Part shown: one piece after another, positions 53,592-62,454 of the stretch
Layout of the letters: every line of letters begins with the position of its first letter
Numbering within the stretch: position 1 is the first letter of the stretch
NCBI RefSeq assembly: GCF_015209725.1
Contig: NZ_CP063656.1
Coordinates: 2,339,001-2,403,000, forward strand
DNA from: Lysobacter ciconiae
Lineage (GTDB): Bacteria > Pseudomonadota > Gammaproteobacteria > Xanthomonadales > Xanthomonadaceae
Length of the DNA: 64,000 nt
Direction: 5' to 3'
Notes under the pieces: model-generated
Databases searched by the model: none
What the model saw: the letters and a program-made list of their open reading frames with translations, nothing else
Told to the model about the DNA's origin: nothing
Position numbers and translations under genes: made by a program

Positions 53592-55613
53592 TCAGGCAGG
53601 AAGCGTGAAGTCGGCGACCGAACGACGCAGGTCGGAGGCCATCTGCGCAAGGTTGCCAATCGACTGGGCGGTCTGGTTGGCACCCTGCGTGGTCTGCGAG
53701 GTGATCTGCTGGATCGTGTTCATGGTCTCGGTGATGTTGGCCGCCGCGCCGGACTGCTGCTGCGAAGCCAGCGAGATGCCCTGGATGAGCCCGGACAGGT
53801 CGGAGGAGACCTTCTCGATCTCGCCCAGCGCGGTGCCGGCGTCCTCGGCCAGGCGCGCACCGGCGACCACCTCGGTGGTGGTCTGCTCCATCGAGCTGAC
53901 CGCCTCGTTGGTATCGGCCTGAATGGCCTGGACCAGCGACTCGATCCGCTTGGTCGCGTTGGAGGAGCGCTCCGCCAGTCGCTGCACTTCGTCGGCCACC
54001 ACCGCGAACCCGCGGCCCGCCTCACCGGCGGAGGCCGCCTGGATCGCCGCGTTCAGCGCCAGGATGTTGGTCTGCTCGGAGATGTCGTTGATCAGCTCAA
54101 CGATCGAGCCGATTTCCTGCGAGCTCTCGCCCAGGCGCTTGATGCGCTTGGAGGTTTCCTGGATCTGGTCGCGGATCGAGTCCATGCCCTGGATGGTCTG
54201 GCGGACCACGCCCGCACCGGCGGTCGCAATCTGCACCGAGCGCTGCGCCACGTCGGCGGACTCGGCGGAGTTGCGCGACACCTGGTCGATACTGGTCGCG
54301 ATCTCGCTGATGCGGCTGGACGCGGAGGTGATCTCCTGCGCCTGGTGCTCGGCGGCCTCCGCCAGGTGCATGGCGGTGGCCTGCGTTTCCTGCGCGCTGG
54401 AGGCGACCTGCACCGAGGTGTCGGTGATCGTCTGCACCAGGGTGCGCAGCTGCTCGATGGCGAAGTTGATGGAGTCGGCGATGGCGCCGGTCATGTCTTC
54501 GGTCACCGTGGCCTTCACCGTCAGGTCGCCTTCCGCCAGCGAGCCCATTTCATCCAGCAGGCGCATGATCGCCTCCTGGTTGCGGTCGTTGAGCTCCTTG
54601 GTGGTGGTGTAGCGGTCGCGCTGGGCCTTGCTCAGGGAGAACAGCAGGCCCACGATCGCGGCCAGCGCGAACGCACCGGCAAGGATCGACACCCACAGGT
54701 TGCCCAGAAGGCTGGGATCCTTGAGGGTGCCCAGCGCGTTGAACGCGTTGAACAGCGACTGGCTGTCGGCGAGCAGCTTGTCCGAGCCCGTGGTGATCGC
54801 ATCGGCCGCCGACTGGGCCGCGAACAGGTCCTGCGAGGTTGCCAGGATCGCGTCCAGGTCGGTTTTCATCGTCTCCCACAGCGCTTCGGCCTGGCCCAGC
54901 GCAGCCACCGCGCCGGCATTGCCCAGCGCGGTGATACCGGTCGCCTCGTCGCCATTGCGCAGGCCGGCCAGCACGTTGCCGAACACGGCCGCGTCGCGTG
55001 CCAGGCCTTCACCCGCCGCTTCGGCGTTGCGCCCACCGGCGCGGATCTCGGTCACACGGCGGGCCATGGTTCCCGACAGCACGACCTGACGCAGCGCGTA
55101 ATAGACCTGCGAGGACGGCGAGCCGCTGGCGGACATCGCCCGCACCAGTTCATCCAGTCGCGCCTGCAGGTCCGGCACGCGCTGCTCGAAGCTGTTGGCG
55201 TTGGTGGCCAGGCCCAGCACCGCCTTCTCGCTGGCGATCAGCTGCTCGGCACTCTTGTCCAGCGGCGCCCAGGTCTGGGTCACGGTGGCAATCGGCCCGG
55301 ACACGCCGGGGGTGTCACCGAAATTCGTGTTCAGCTCGCCGATATCGGCAACCACCTCACCGCGGGTGGTCTTGAACGCCGAGTAGGCCGCCTGGTCGCC
55401 ACCCACCGCCTCGCGTCCCTGCACCGCCAGGCGCTGTGATGCCACCTGCAGACTGCTGGCCGACGCTCCGGCCCCGCTGAGCAGACTGGCCTTGTAGGTG
55501 GCGTAACCCACGTTGAGCGCAAGCACCAGTACGGAAATGCCCAGCACCACGAGCCAGGTGTTGGAGCCAACGGTACGGCCCTTGCCGGCGACGGAATTCA
55601 TCTCAGTGCTCAT
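53592..55613 (-). CDS. pilJ: Methyl-accepting chemotaxis protein PilJ
   Basis: A 673-residue receptor: TM1 at about 19-41 (TWLVVLGISVLVLALNVGYA), a PilJ-type periplasmic domain of about 260 residues, and TM2 near 302-324. A HAMP-like segment (LAEGDLTVKATVTEDMTG) follows, then the cytoplasmic signalling hairpin with the conserved tip ISEQTNILALNAAIQAA and GRGFAVVADEVQRLAERS. It is the receptor that feeds ChpA through PilI. ATG 55613 overlaps the end of pilI by 11 bases; the frame continues upstream to 55808 antisense-like and is rejected. No CheR-type gene (pilK) follows it, unlike in Pseudomonas. Confidence 0.97.
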   Translation of the reverse strand: MSTEMNSVAGKGRTVGSNTWLVVLGISVLVLALNVGYATYKASLLSGAGASASSLQVASQRLAVQGREAVGGDQAAYSAFKTTRGEVVADIGELNTNFGDTPGVSGPIATVTQTWAPLDKSAEQLIASEKAVLGLATNANSFEQRVPDLQARLDELVRAMSASGSPSSQVYYALRQVVLSGTMARRVTEIRAGGRNAEAAGEGLARDAAVFGNVLAGLRNGDEATGITALGNAGAVAALGQAEALWETMKTDLDAILATSQDLFAAQSAADAITTGSDKLLADSQSLFNAFNALGTLKDPSLLGNLWVSILAGAFALAAIVGLLFSLSKAQRDRYTTTKELNDRNQEAIMRLLDEMGSLAEGDLTVKATVTEDMTGAIADSINFAIEQLRTLVQTITDTSVQVASSAQETQATAMHLAEAAEHQAQEITSASSRISEIATSIDQVSRNSAESADVAQRSVQIATAGAGVVRQTIQGMDSIRDQIQETSKRIKRLGESSQEIGSIVELINDISEQTNILALNAAIQAASAGEAGRGFAVVADEVQRLAERSSNATKRIESLVQAIQADTNEAVSSMEQTTTEVVAGARLAEDAGTALGEIEKVSSDLSGLIQGISLASQQQSGAAANITETMNTIQQITSQTTQGANQTAQSIGNLAQMASDLRRSVADFTLPA

Positions 55614-56238
55614 GATCGACCTCAATTTCGGTGCTGGCGTGGTTTTCGGTAGCGGGCCGCTCGAGCCGTGGGGTATCGAGCGCTGCGTGACGGAACTCGG
55701 GGGTGCGTGCCAGCCGGTCCAGGCTGAAGACACCCCAGGTGTGTTCGCCCAGGCGGTAGGCCTGGTCGATGAAGTAGGAATAGCGGCCCTCACCCAGGCC
55801 CGTCGCACGGACGGCCTCGGGGTCGAGCTGTGACTCGTTGAAGCTGCGCTGGCCGAACAGTTCGTCGATCAGGACCGCGACATCGCCGCCGGGCTGGCGC
55901 ACCAGCAGCATCCGCTGGCCCTCGTGCAGGACGGTGCGCTCGCCTTCCAGGAAGTGCTTCAGGTCGACCACGGGCAGCAGGTTGCCGCGCACGTTTGCCA
56001 GCCCCAGCAGCCACGGCTGGGCGCCGGGCACGGGCGTGGCCTGCGGCAGCGGGAGGATTTCCAGCACTTCATCGAAGCTCGACGCCAGCCGGCGCGAGCC
56101 GACGCGATAGCCCACGCCGCGCCACATCCCCGGCGCGTCCAGCTGCTCGGGCAGGCCGGCCACGTGGTCCAGGCTGCGGCGCTCGTAGTCGTGGAGGATG
56201 GCGAACGGGTCGACCCGCCCGATGCCGGCTGGACTCAC
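55603..56238 (-). CDS. pilI: CheW-like coupling protein PilI
   Basis: A 211-residue adaptor. About 40 N-terminal residues precede a CheW domain (GYRVGSRRLASSFDEVLEIL, WLLGLANVRGNLLPVVDL, LLVRQPGGDVAVLIDELFG). A charged C-terminal tail of some 30 residues exceeds the minimal domain. It links PilJ to the ChpA kinase. It starts at GTG 56238, overlapping the pilH stop as GTGA. Confidence 0.95.
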   Translation of the reverse strand: MSPAGIGRVDPFAILHDYERRSLDHVAGLPEQLDAPGMWRGVGYRVGSRRLASSFDEVLEILPLPQATPVPGAQPWLLGLANVRGNLLPVVDLKHFLEGERTVLHEGQRMLLVRQPGGDVAVLIDELFGQRSFNESQLDPEAVRATGLGEGRYSYFIDQAYRLGEHTWGVFSLDRLARTPEFRHAALDTPRLERPATENHASTEIEVDHEH

Positions 56239-56600
56239 GGGCCGAGCAACTCGTTGATGCGCGCGATCAGTTCGTCTTCGCGCGGCGGCTTGACGATGTA
56301 ATCGCGCGCGCCCTGGCGAAGGCCCCAGGCCTTGTCGGTCTCCATGCCCTTGGTGCTGACGATCAGCACGGGAATGGTGCTGGTCTTCTCGTCACGCGAC
56401 AGCGCGCGGGTCGCCTGGAAGCCGTTCATGCCGGGCAGGATCACGTCCATCAGCACCAGGTCGGGCTGCTCGCGGCGGCACATCTCGATGCCGTCCTCCG
56501 CATTCCCCGACACCAGGACCTCGTGTCCGTTGCGCTCCAGCAATTGGGTCAGGACCGCCGTATCCGTCGGCGAATCTTCGATCAGCAGAATGCGTGCCAT
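56235..56600 (-). CDS. pilH: Type IV pilus response regulator PilH
   Basis: A 121-residue stand-alone CheY-like receiver. The acidic pair is LLIEDSPTD, phosphoacceptor Asp52 lies in LVLMDVILPGMNGFQ, and the conserved Lys is in YIVKPPRED. In Pseudomonas, PilH opposes PilG, favouring pilus retraction or acting as a phosphate sink. It follows pilG by 18 bases. Confidence 0.96.
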   Translation of the reverse strand: MARILLIEDSPTDTAVLTQLLERNGHEVLVSGNAEDGIEMCRREQPDLVLMDVILPGMNGFQATRALSRDEKTSTIPVLIVSTKGMETDKAWGLRQGARDYIVKPPREDELIARINELLGP

Positions 56601-56618
56601 AAATGCCCTACCCCCCGG

Positions 56619-57017
56619 TCAGGCGTTGACGTGTGTTCGTATGGCGTCGAGGAGTTCCCCGCGCGTGAATGGTTTGGTCAGGTACTGCTCGGAGCCGACG
56701 ATGCGGCCGCGAGCCTTGTCGAACAGGCCGTCCTTGGAGGACAGCATGATCACCGGTGTGTGCTTGAAAACCTGGTTGTTCTTGATCAATGCGCAGGTCT
56801 GATACCCATCCAGACGCGGCATCATGATGTCGACAAAGATGATCTGCGGCTTCTGGTCGGCGATCTTGGCCAGTGCCTCGAACCCATCGGTGGCGGTCAC
56901 TACTTCGCAGCCTTCGCGCTTGAGCAATGTTTCAGCGGTGCGGCGGATGGTCTTTGAGTCGTCGATCACCATGACTCGCAGCCCATCGAGGCTGCCGCTG
57001 CGGACCTCGTCTTGCAT
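56619..57017 (-). CDS. pilG: Type IV pilus response regulator PilG
   Basis: A 132-residue CheY-like receiver, first gene of the pil-chp operon. The acidic pair is VMVIDDSKTIRR, phosphoacceptor Asp63 lies in IIFVDIMMPRLDGYQ, and the Lys is in YLTKPFTRGE. PilG stimulates pilus extension and cAMP production in Pseudomonas and is needed for twitching in xanthomonads. A near-consensus promoter lies 65-93 bases upstream (57082-57110), with AGGGAAC next to the ATG. Confidence 0.96.
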   Translation of the reverse strand: MQDEVRSGSLDGLRVMVIDDSKTIRRTAETLLKREGCEVVTATDGFEALAKIADQKPQIIFVDIMMPRLDGYQTCALIKNNQVFKHTPVIMLSSKDGLFDKARGRIVGSEQYLTKPFTRGELLDAIRTHVNA

Positions 57018-57081
57018 GTTCCCTGTTCCCCAGTATTGCGAAGCGCTCGCGCGAATTCCCCGTCGCGCCAGCTAGGGTCCC

Positions 57082-57110
57082 TTTATTCCAAGCCGGGCGC
57101 AAGGTGTCAA
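57082..57110 (-). promoter_or_regulatory. Sigma-70 promoter of the pilG operon
   Basis: On the minus strand a perfect -35 box TTGACA (57105-57110) is followed by a 17-base spacer and AATAAA (57082-57087; four of six -10 matches). Transcription would begin near 57075, giving a leader of about 58 bases before pilG. The opposing gene gshB starts 102 bases the other way. Confidence 0.65.
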
Positions 57111-57211
57111 GCGCGTTTGCGCGCTGCCTCGATGCTGAATGCGCGCCGCTGCGGGATTGCCCGGATGGCTGCCTGCTACCATCCACGCGACCCCTGCCAA
57201 GGCCACCTGCC

Positions 57212-58165
57212 ATGCCGCTTGATATCGTCGTCGTGATGGATCCGATCGAATCGATCACGATAGCCAAGGACTCCACGTTTGCCATGCTGCTGGAGGCGCA
57301 GCGCCGCTCGCACCGGCTCTGGTACGTGGTGCCCGGAGGGCTTGGATTGCGTGATGGAAAGGCGGTGGCAATGATGGCGCCGTTGACGGTTCGCGACGAT
57401 CCGGACGGATGGTTCGAATTGGGACCCGCATCACAGTTCGATCTCGGCCCCGGCCACGTGGTGCTGATGCGGCGCGACCCGCCGGTGGACAACGACTACA
57501 TCCACGACACCCAGATCCTCAGTCTCGCCCAGCTTGCCGGCGCGATGGTGGTCAACGATCCGCAGGGGCTGCGCGACTACAACGAGAAGCTCGCTGCGCT
57601 TTTGTTCCCGCACTGCTGCCCGCCGACGGTGGTCAGCCGCGATCCGGCGGTACTCAAAGCCTTTGTCGCCGAACACGAGGTGGCGGTGCTCAAGCCGCTG
57701 GACGGGATGGGCGGGCGTTCGATTTTCCGCGTCGTCCACGGCGATGCCAACACCAATGTCATCCTGGAAACGCTGGTCGGCGAAGGCAGTCTGGCGATGG
57801 CGCAGCGTTATCTGCCGGAGATCACCCAGGGCGACAAGCGGATCCTGCTGGTCGACGGCGAAGTGGTGGATTACACCCTGGCGCGCATCCCGCAGGGCGA
57901 CGAGTTCCGCGGCAACCTCGCCGCGGGCGGGCGTGGCGAGGGGCGTCCGTTGAGCGATCGCGACCGCTGGATCGCCGCCCAGGTGGCGCCGGAAATGAAG
58001 CGGCGCGGCATGCTGTTCGTCGGCCTGGACGTGATCGGCGACTACCTCACCGAGGTCAACGTGACCAGCCCGACCTGCATTCGCGAGCTCGACGCCCAGT
58101 TCGGCCTGAACATCTCCTCCGGCTTGTTTGACGCGATCGAAGCGCGGATTGCTGCCACGGCATGA
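57212..58165 (+). CDS. gshB: Glutathione synthetase
   Basis: A 317-residue ATP-grasp ligase that adds glycine to gamma-glutamylcysteine. The N-terminal MDPIESITIAKDSTFAMLLE and VLMRRDPPVDNDYI are characteristic, the ATP loop is KPLDGMGGRSIFR, and the metal-binding C-terminal motif is EVNVTSPTCIRELD. ATG 57212 is used; the upstream extension to 57104 has no family character. It is followed by tonB with an ATGA overlap and is divergent from pilG. Confidence 0.97.
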   Translation: MPLDIVVVMDPIESITIAKDSTFAMLLEAQRRSHRLWYVVPGGLGLRDGKAVAMMAPLTVRDDPDGWFELGPASQFDLGPGHVVLMRRDPPVDNDYIHDTQILSLAQLAGAMVVNDPQGLRDYNEKLAALLFPHCCPPTVVSRDPAVLKAFVAEHEVAVLKPLDGMGGRSIFRVVHGDANTNVILETLVGEGSLAMAQRYLPEITQGDKRILLVDGEVVDYTLARIPQGDEFRGNLAAGGRGEGRPLSDRDRWIAAQVAPEMKRRGMLFVGLDVIGDYLTEVNVTSPTCIRELDAQFGLNISSGLFDAIEARIAATA

Positions 58166-59037
58166 GCGTGGCAGCGGCATCGATGACCGGCACGGTTGAG
58201 CGCCAACGACTGGGCGCGACGATGGTGCTGTCGCTGCTTTTGCACGCAGTGCTCCTGCTGGGCGTGGGTTTCAGCATGGAACTGGCCGCGCCGGTCGTGC
58301 CCACGCTGGACGTCATCCTCACCCGGACCACCAGCGCCCTGACCCCGAAGCAGGCCGACTTTCTCGCCCAGGCCAACAACGATGGCGGAGGGGAAAGCGA
58401 ACGCGCGGTGCGTCCGCGCGACAACCAGTCCGGGCCATTGCCGCAGGATGCCGACGGCCAGGCGCCGCGGGAGCTGCGCGCGCAGTCGCCCACGCAGCAG
58501 CCACCGCCGCAGGCGCGGATCATCGCCAGCACGCGCGGCGACGACGCCGTCGCCAGCGCGCAGGAGACCCCGGAGCCGGCCGAGCGCACGCTGCCGCCGG
58601 GCCAGGAAAAAATCGACCGCGACATGGCGATGGCGAGGCTGGCCGCCGAGATCCACCTGCGGTCCGAGCGCTATGCCAAGCGTCCCAAGCGCAAGTTCGT
58701 GTCCGCCAGTACGACCGAATATGCGTGGGCGGGGTACCTGCGCGAGTGGGTCGACCGCGTCGAGCGGGTCGGCAATCTCAACTACCCCGATGAAGCGCGG
58801 CGGCGGCGCCTCGCGGGCCAGGTGGTGATCAGCATTGCGATCCGTCGCGACGGCAGCGTGGAGAACTCGCAGATCGTGCTGAGCAGCGGGATTCCGCTGC
58901 TGGATGCCTCGGCGTTGCGGATTGCCCGGCTCGCCGAGCCCTATCCGCCGCTGCCGCAGACCGACGACAACCCGGACATCCTGCATGTCACGCGGACCTG
59001 GGCCTTCCTTGCCGGCGGCGAGCTGGTGGATCGCTGA
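58162..59037 (+). CDS. tonB: TonB-family energy transducer
   Basis: A 291-residue protein with an N-terminal transmembrane anchor (about 18-40, GATMVLSLLLHAVLLLGVGF) containing the conserved Ser/His face used to contact ExbB/ExbD. A hydrophilic spacer, less Pro-rich than E. coli TonB, is rich in Gln/Ala/Glu. The C-terminal TonB domain is NYPDEARRRRLAGQVVISIA, then DASALRIARLAEPYPPLP. No exbB or exbD lies nearby. It is coupled to gshB by overlap; in several xanthomonads a tonB gene stands at this place next to the pil-chp operon. Confidence 0.92.
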   Translation: MSVAAASMTGTVERQRLGATMVLSLLLHAVLLLGVGFSMELAAPVVPTLDVILTRTTSALTPKQADFLAQANNDGGGESERAVRPRDNQSGPLPQDADGQAPRELRAQSPTQQPPPQARIIASTRGDDAVASAQETPEPAERTLPPGQEKIDRDMAMARLAAEIHLRSERYAKRPKRKFVSASTTEYAWAGYLREWVDRVERVGNLNYPDEARRRRLAGQVVISIAIRRDGSVENSQIVLSSGIPLLDASALRIARLAEPYPPLPQTDDNPDILHVTRTWAFLAGGELVDR

Positions 59038-59046
59038 CGCCTGCGC

Positions 59047-59802
59047 TCAGCCCCGATCCTTTTCCGCGCGCAGGGCTTTCTGCTCGCTGATCGTCAGCGC
59101 CACCTGGTTGCGCAGGTAGGCCGGCTCGACCCGCTCGGGCGCGAGCGCCTCACCGCGCAGCCACATTCTTGCCGCCAGCCGTGCGACATCGCCGGCGCGC
59201 GGGAGTGCGTCCGCATCGACCGCCGCCAGCTGTGCGGACAGGCGCGTGCGCAGCGCGCCCTCGGCGGCGGCGAAGCCGGTACCGGCACCCAGCCAGCCGG
59301 GGTCGGCATCGGGCAGCGCGACCGCATCGGGGGCCAGCACGGCCTCACTGCCGATCAGGACCGCGTCACCGTCGTGCACGCTGAACGCGCCCACGTAAAT
59401 CTCGCCCATGCGCGCATCGATCGACGCCAGCACGCGATGGGCGGCGCCCGCCACCTGGTCTGCGCCGCGTGGGTCGCGATGGTCGTCAGCGCGGACCGCG
59501 CCCACGGCGAGGGCGGCAAGCGTCGATACGGGCAGGATCGGACGGTCCAGCGCCAGGGCGATGCCCTGCCCGATCGCGATCGCCAGCCGCACGCCGGTGA
59601 AGGCGCCCGGGCCCCGCCCCACCGCGATCGCGTCCAGTTGAGCGCGCGCGACACCTGCCTCGGCCAGCACCGCGTCAGCCCAAGGCAGCGCGAGCTCGGC
59701 ATGCCGACGCGGCGCGATCTCGAAACGCTCATGCACCTCGCCGTCGACCCACAGCGCGACCGAGCACGCCTCGGTGGCCAGTTCAAACGCCAGCAGTTTC
59801 AC
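59047..59802 (-). CDS. tsaB: tRNA threonylcarbamoyladenosine biosynthesis protein TsaB
   Basis: A 251-residue ASKHA-fold protein, partner of TsaD in making t6A37 in ANN-decoding tRNAs. LLAFELATEACSVALWVDG, GRGPGAFTGVRLAIAIGQG and ASIDARMGEIYVGAF are typical; the TsaB active site is naturally degenerate. It starts at GTG 59802 with a GTGA overlap to the yoaA stop and converges on tonB. Confidence 0.95.
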   Translation of the reverse strand: MKLLAFELATEACSVALWVDGEVHERFEIAPRRHAELALPWADAVLAEAGVARAQLDAIAVGRGPGAFTGVRLAIAIGQGIALALDRPILPVSTLAALAVGAVRADDHRDPRGADQVAGAAHRVLASIDARMGEIYVGAFSVHDGDAVLIGSEAVLAPDAVALPDADPGWLGAGTGFAAAEGALRTRLSAQLAAVDADALPRAGDVARLAARMWLRGEALAPERVEPAYLRNQVALTISEQKALRAEKDRG

Positions 59803-61928
59803 AGCAGCATCCCCGTCCCCTGCGCCGCGGCCGGCGCGGACGCCGTTTCGCCTGGCTGGCTGTCATCGAAGAAAGACTGCACGTCCGCAATCTGCCGCGT
59901 GCGTGGCAAGGGTGGCAGGGAATCGAGAAACACCTTGCCGTAGCTTTTGGCCACCAGCCGCGGATCACACAGCACCAGTACACCGCGGTCGGTCTCGCTG
60001 CGGATTAGGCGCCCGGCGCCCTGCTTGAGCGCGATCACCGCCTGCGGTAGCTGCTCGTCGCGGAACGGATTGCCGCCGGCGCGCCGGATCGCCTCCAGCC
60101 GGGCCTCGAACACCGGATCATCCGGCGCGCCGAAGGGCAGCTTGTCGATGACCACGACGCTGAGCGTATCGCCGGCGACATCCACGCCCTCGCGGAAGCT
60201 GGCCGCACCCAGCAGAACGCCATTACCCGAAGCGCGGAAGCGCTCCAGCAAGGTGGAGCGCGGGGCTTCGCCCTGGACGAACAACGGCCATGGCCCGTTT
60301 CGCAGCAGGTCGGCCACCTCGCGCAACGCGCGGTGCGAGGCGAACAGCACGAACGCGCGGCCACCGGAGGCTTCCAGCACGGGCCGGATCGCCGACACCA
60401 GGGATTCGGTGTAGTGCCGGGCCGACGGCTCGGGCAGGCCGGGCGGCAGGTAGCACAGCGCCTGTTGCGCCCAGTCGAAGGGGCTGGGGGCAAGCAGCGT
60501 GGTCGGTTCGCGAAGGCCGAGCTTGATCGCGTAGTGCTCGAAGCGTCCGCCGATGGCCAGCGTCGCGGAGGTGAAGACCCAGGCCGCATGCGAGCGCGCG
60601 CGGTGCTGGGCCAAGGGGCCGGCCACGTCCAGCGGAGTACGGCTGAGACGGAAGCCGCGCGCGGTCAGCTCGTACCACAGCACGCTGGGCGCATCATCGG
60701 CGTTCAGCGGTGCGCGGTCATCGGGATCGGCGGGAGCGATGCCGTCGTCGCCTTCATTGGCGGGAAGCGGTGGAAGCGTTTCCTCGAAGGGGTCGAAGTC
60801 GGCATCCGGCGCCGGGCGGGCATCCCGGTCCGCATCGGCCCCGCCGCGCCAGCGCACCAGGCGCATCTCGAACTCGCGGGCGCGCGCCGTGCAGCTGTCA
60901 AAGCCCGGCGCGGCTTCGCGCAAGGGCAGCAGCGCAGCGCGCAGGGCGCGCAGCGCCTCCAGCAACGCATCCAGCCCGGCCTCGGCGACCGGGTCTTCGG
61001 CGGCACGCAGGCGGGTACCGCGTACCGGCAGATCATCCATGGCCGCGCGCAGACCTCGGACCGCCTGTTCCAGCGCACGGGCCGGCTCCTGCAACACCGC
61101 CAGCGCTGCAGGAACCTGCCTGCATTCGGCCAGCGCGTCGCGGGCCAGCTCCACCAGCGGCCGGGCGCTGAGCGCATCGCCGAAAAACTGCGCGGCCAGC
61201 TCGGGCAACTGGTGGGCCTCATCGACCACGAAGGCCTGCGCGCCGGGCAGGATCTCGCCGAAACCTTCCTGTTTCAACGCCAGGTCGGCGAGCAGCAGGT
61301 GGTGATTGACGACCACCAGATCGGCCGCCTGGGCGCGCTGACGCGCCTGGACGACGAAGCACTCGGAGAAAAACGGGCACTCGCTGCCCAGGCAGTTGTC
61401 CGCGGTCGAGGTGACCTGCGGCAGCAGCGGCGAGTCATCGGGCAGGGTCTCCAGCTCGGCCAGATCGCCCATCCGGGTCCGCCCGGCCCAAGCGACGATG
61501 CGCTGGAACTGCGCGGCCGTCTCCCGGTTCGCGAACCGGCCCTCGCCCTTGGCCTGTTCCAGGCGGTAGTGGCACAGGTAGTTGGAGCGCCCCTTCAGCA
61601 GCGCCGTCTTCAGGCCGATCCCCAGCGCCTCGCGCACCCGCGGCAGGTCGCGATGGTAGAGCTGGTCCTGCAGCGCACGCGTGCCGGTGGAGACGATGGT
61701 CTTCTGACCCGACAGGATCGCCGGGACCAGGTAGGCGAAGGTCTTGCCGGTGCCGGTGCCGGCCTCCGCCAACAGGACGCCGCGCGTATCGAAGGCGTGC
61801 GCAATCGCGGCGGCGAGGTCCTGCTGCGCCTCGCGCGGGGCAAACGCCGGGATGTTGCCGGCCAGGTCGCCGCCCTCGCTGAGCGCGGCGCGTGCGGCCT
61901 GACCGAGGCGGCTGGAGGGGGCGTTCAT
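59799..61928 (-). CDS. yoaA: ATP-dependent DNA helicase of the DinG/YoaA (XPD-like) family
   Basis: A 709-residue superfamily 2 helicase. Walker A is AEAGTGTGKTFAYLVPA, and the four iron-sulfur cysteines are in NYLCHYRLEQ and the DNCLGSECPFFSECF cluster. The DEAH box is FVVDEAHQLPELA, with motif V/VI at ASFREGVDVAGDTLS and ALKQGAGRLIRSETDRG. The order yoaA-tsaB is known in E. coli, supporting the YoaA rather than DinG assignment. It unwinds 5'-3' and helps repair blocked replication forks. ATG 61928 is chosen over a frame extending to 62312 that runs inside the lipoprotein gene. Confidence 0.94.
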   Translation of the reverse strand: MNAPSSRLGQAARAALSEGGDLAGNIPAFAPREAQQDLAAAIAHAFDTRGVLLAEAGTGTGKTFAYLVPAILSGQKTIVSTGTRALQDQLYHRDLPRVREALGIGLKTALLKGRSNYLCHYRLEQAKGEGRFANRETAAQFQRIVAWAGRTRMGDLAELETLPDDSPLLPQVTSTADNCLGSECPFFSECFVVQARQRAQAADLVVVNHHLLLADLALKQEGFGEILPGAQAFVVDEAHQLPELAAQFFGDALSARPLVELARDALAECRQVPAALAVLQEPARALEQAVRGLRAAMDDLPVRGTRLRAAEDPVAEAGLDALLEALRALRAALLPLREAAPGFDSCTARAREFEMRLVRWRGGADADRDARPAPDADFDPFEETLPPLPANEGDDGIAPADPDDRAPLNADDAPSVLWYELTARGFRLSRTPLDVAGPLAQHRARSHAAWVFTSATLAIGGRFEHYAIKLGLREPTTLLAPSPFDWAQQALCYLPPGLPEPSARHYTESLVSAIRPVLEASGGRAFVLFASHRALREVADLLRNGPWPLFVQGEAPRSTLLERFRASGNGVLLGAASFREGVDVAGDTLSVVVIDKLPFGAPDDPVFEARLEAIRRAGGNPFRDEQLPQAVIALKQGAGRLIRSETDRGVLVLCDPRLVAKSYGKVFLDSLPPLPRTRQIADVQSFFDDSQPGETASAPAAAQGTGMLL

Positions 61929-61929
61929 C

Positions 61930-62454
61930 TCAGTACCGCGGCGGTGCGGCAACGGTGCACGCGTCGCGGCGGGCCTCAGCCTCGGCGAGGGCGTCGCCGT
62001 CCGGCGCGCGCGCGAGCAGGACCTGGACCACGGTTTCCCAATGGCGCCGGCAGTGCGGGCCGGCCTGGGCGCCGACGGCGGCGGCGCGGCGCGCCATGCG
62101 TTCCGCGGTGACCAGGTCACGCTGCAGGATCGCGTTCTCGGCGCGGGCCTGCAGCAGTTCGGCATCGTCGGGATGGGTGTCCAGCGCAAGGTCCAGTTGT
62201 CGCGCGTTTTCCGCCAGGCGATCCGGTGCACGCAGGTCGCCGAGGTCCTCCTTGAGTCCGGCGATGTTTCCATTGCTGAGCGGCCGCACCACCAGCTCGC
62301 GGCTTTCGGCAACGCCGGCCTGGTCGATGGCGGCGATCATCGCCGCCGGGTCGAAGTCGGCGGTGATCGGCGGCGCGGGCACCGGGGGCGCGGAGGCGCA
62401 GCCGGCCAGCAGGCACAGGAGCGCGGCCGCAGCGCAGGTCGCAACAAGCTTCAT
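61930..62454 (-). CDS. TPR-like lipoprotein coupled to mrcB; candidate PBP1b activator (LpoP-like)
   Basis: A 174-residue lipoprotein. The signal has lipobox LLAGC with Cys19, followed by a Pro/Ala linker (ASAPPVPAPPITAD). The mature part is helical with a TPR-like stretch (LALDTHPDDAELLQARAENA, then AERMARRAAAV) and two late cysteines. Its ATG overlaps the mrcB stop as ATGA, so it is made together with PBP1b. In Pseudomonas aeruginosa the PBP1b activator LpoP is a TPR-containing lipoprotein encoded directly beside PBP1b. The shared layout makes an LpoP-like role a good inference, but sequence homology cannot be shown here. Otherwise it is an uncharacterised lipoprotein. Confidence 0.82.
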   Translation of the reverse strand: MKLVATCAAAALLCLLAGCASAPPVPAPPITADFDPAAMIAAIDQAGVAESRELVVRPLSNGNIAGLKEDLGDLRAPDRLAENARQLDLALDTHPDDAELLQARAENAILQRDLVTAERMARRAAAVGAQAGPHCRRHWETVVQVLLARAPDGDALAEAEARRDACTVAAPPRY

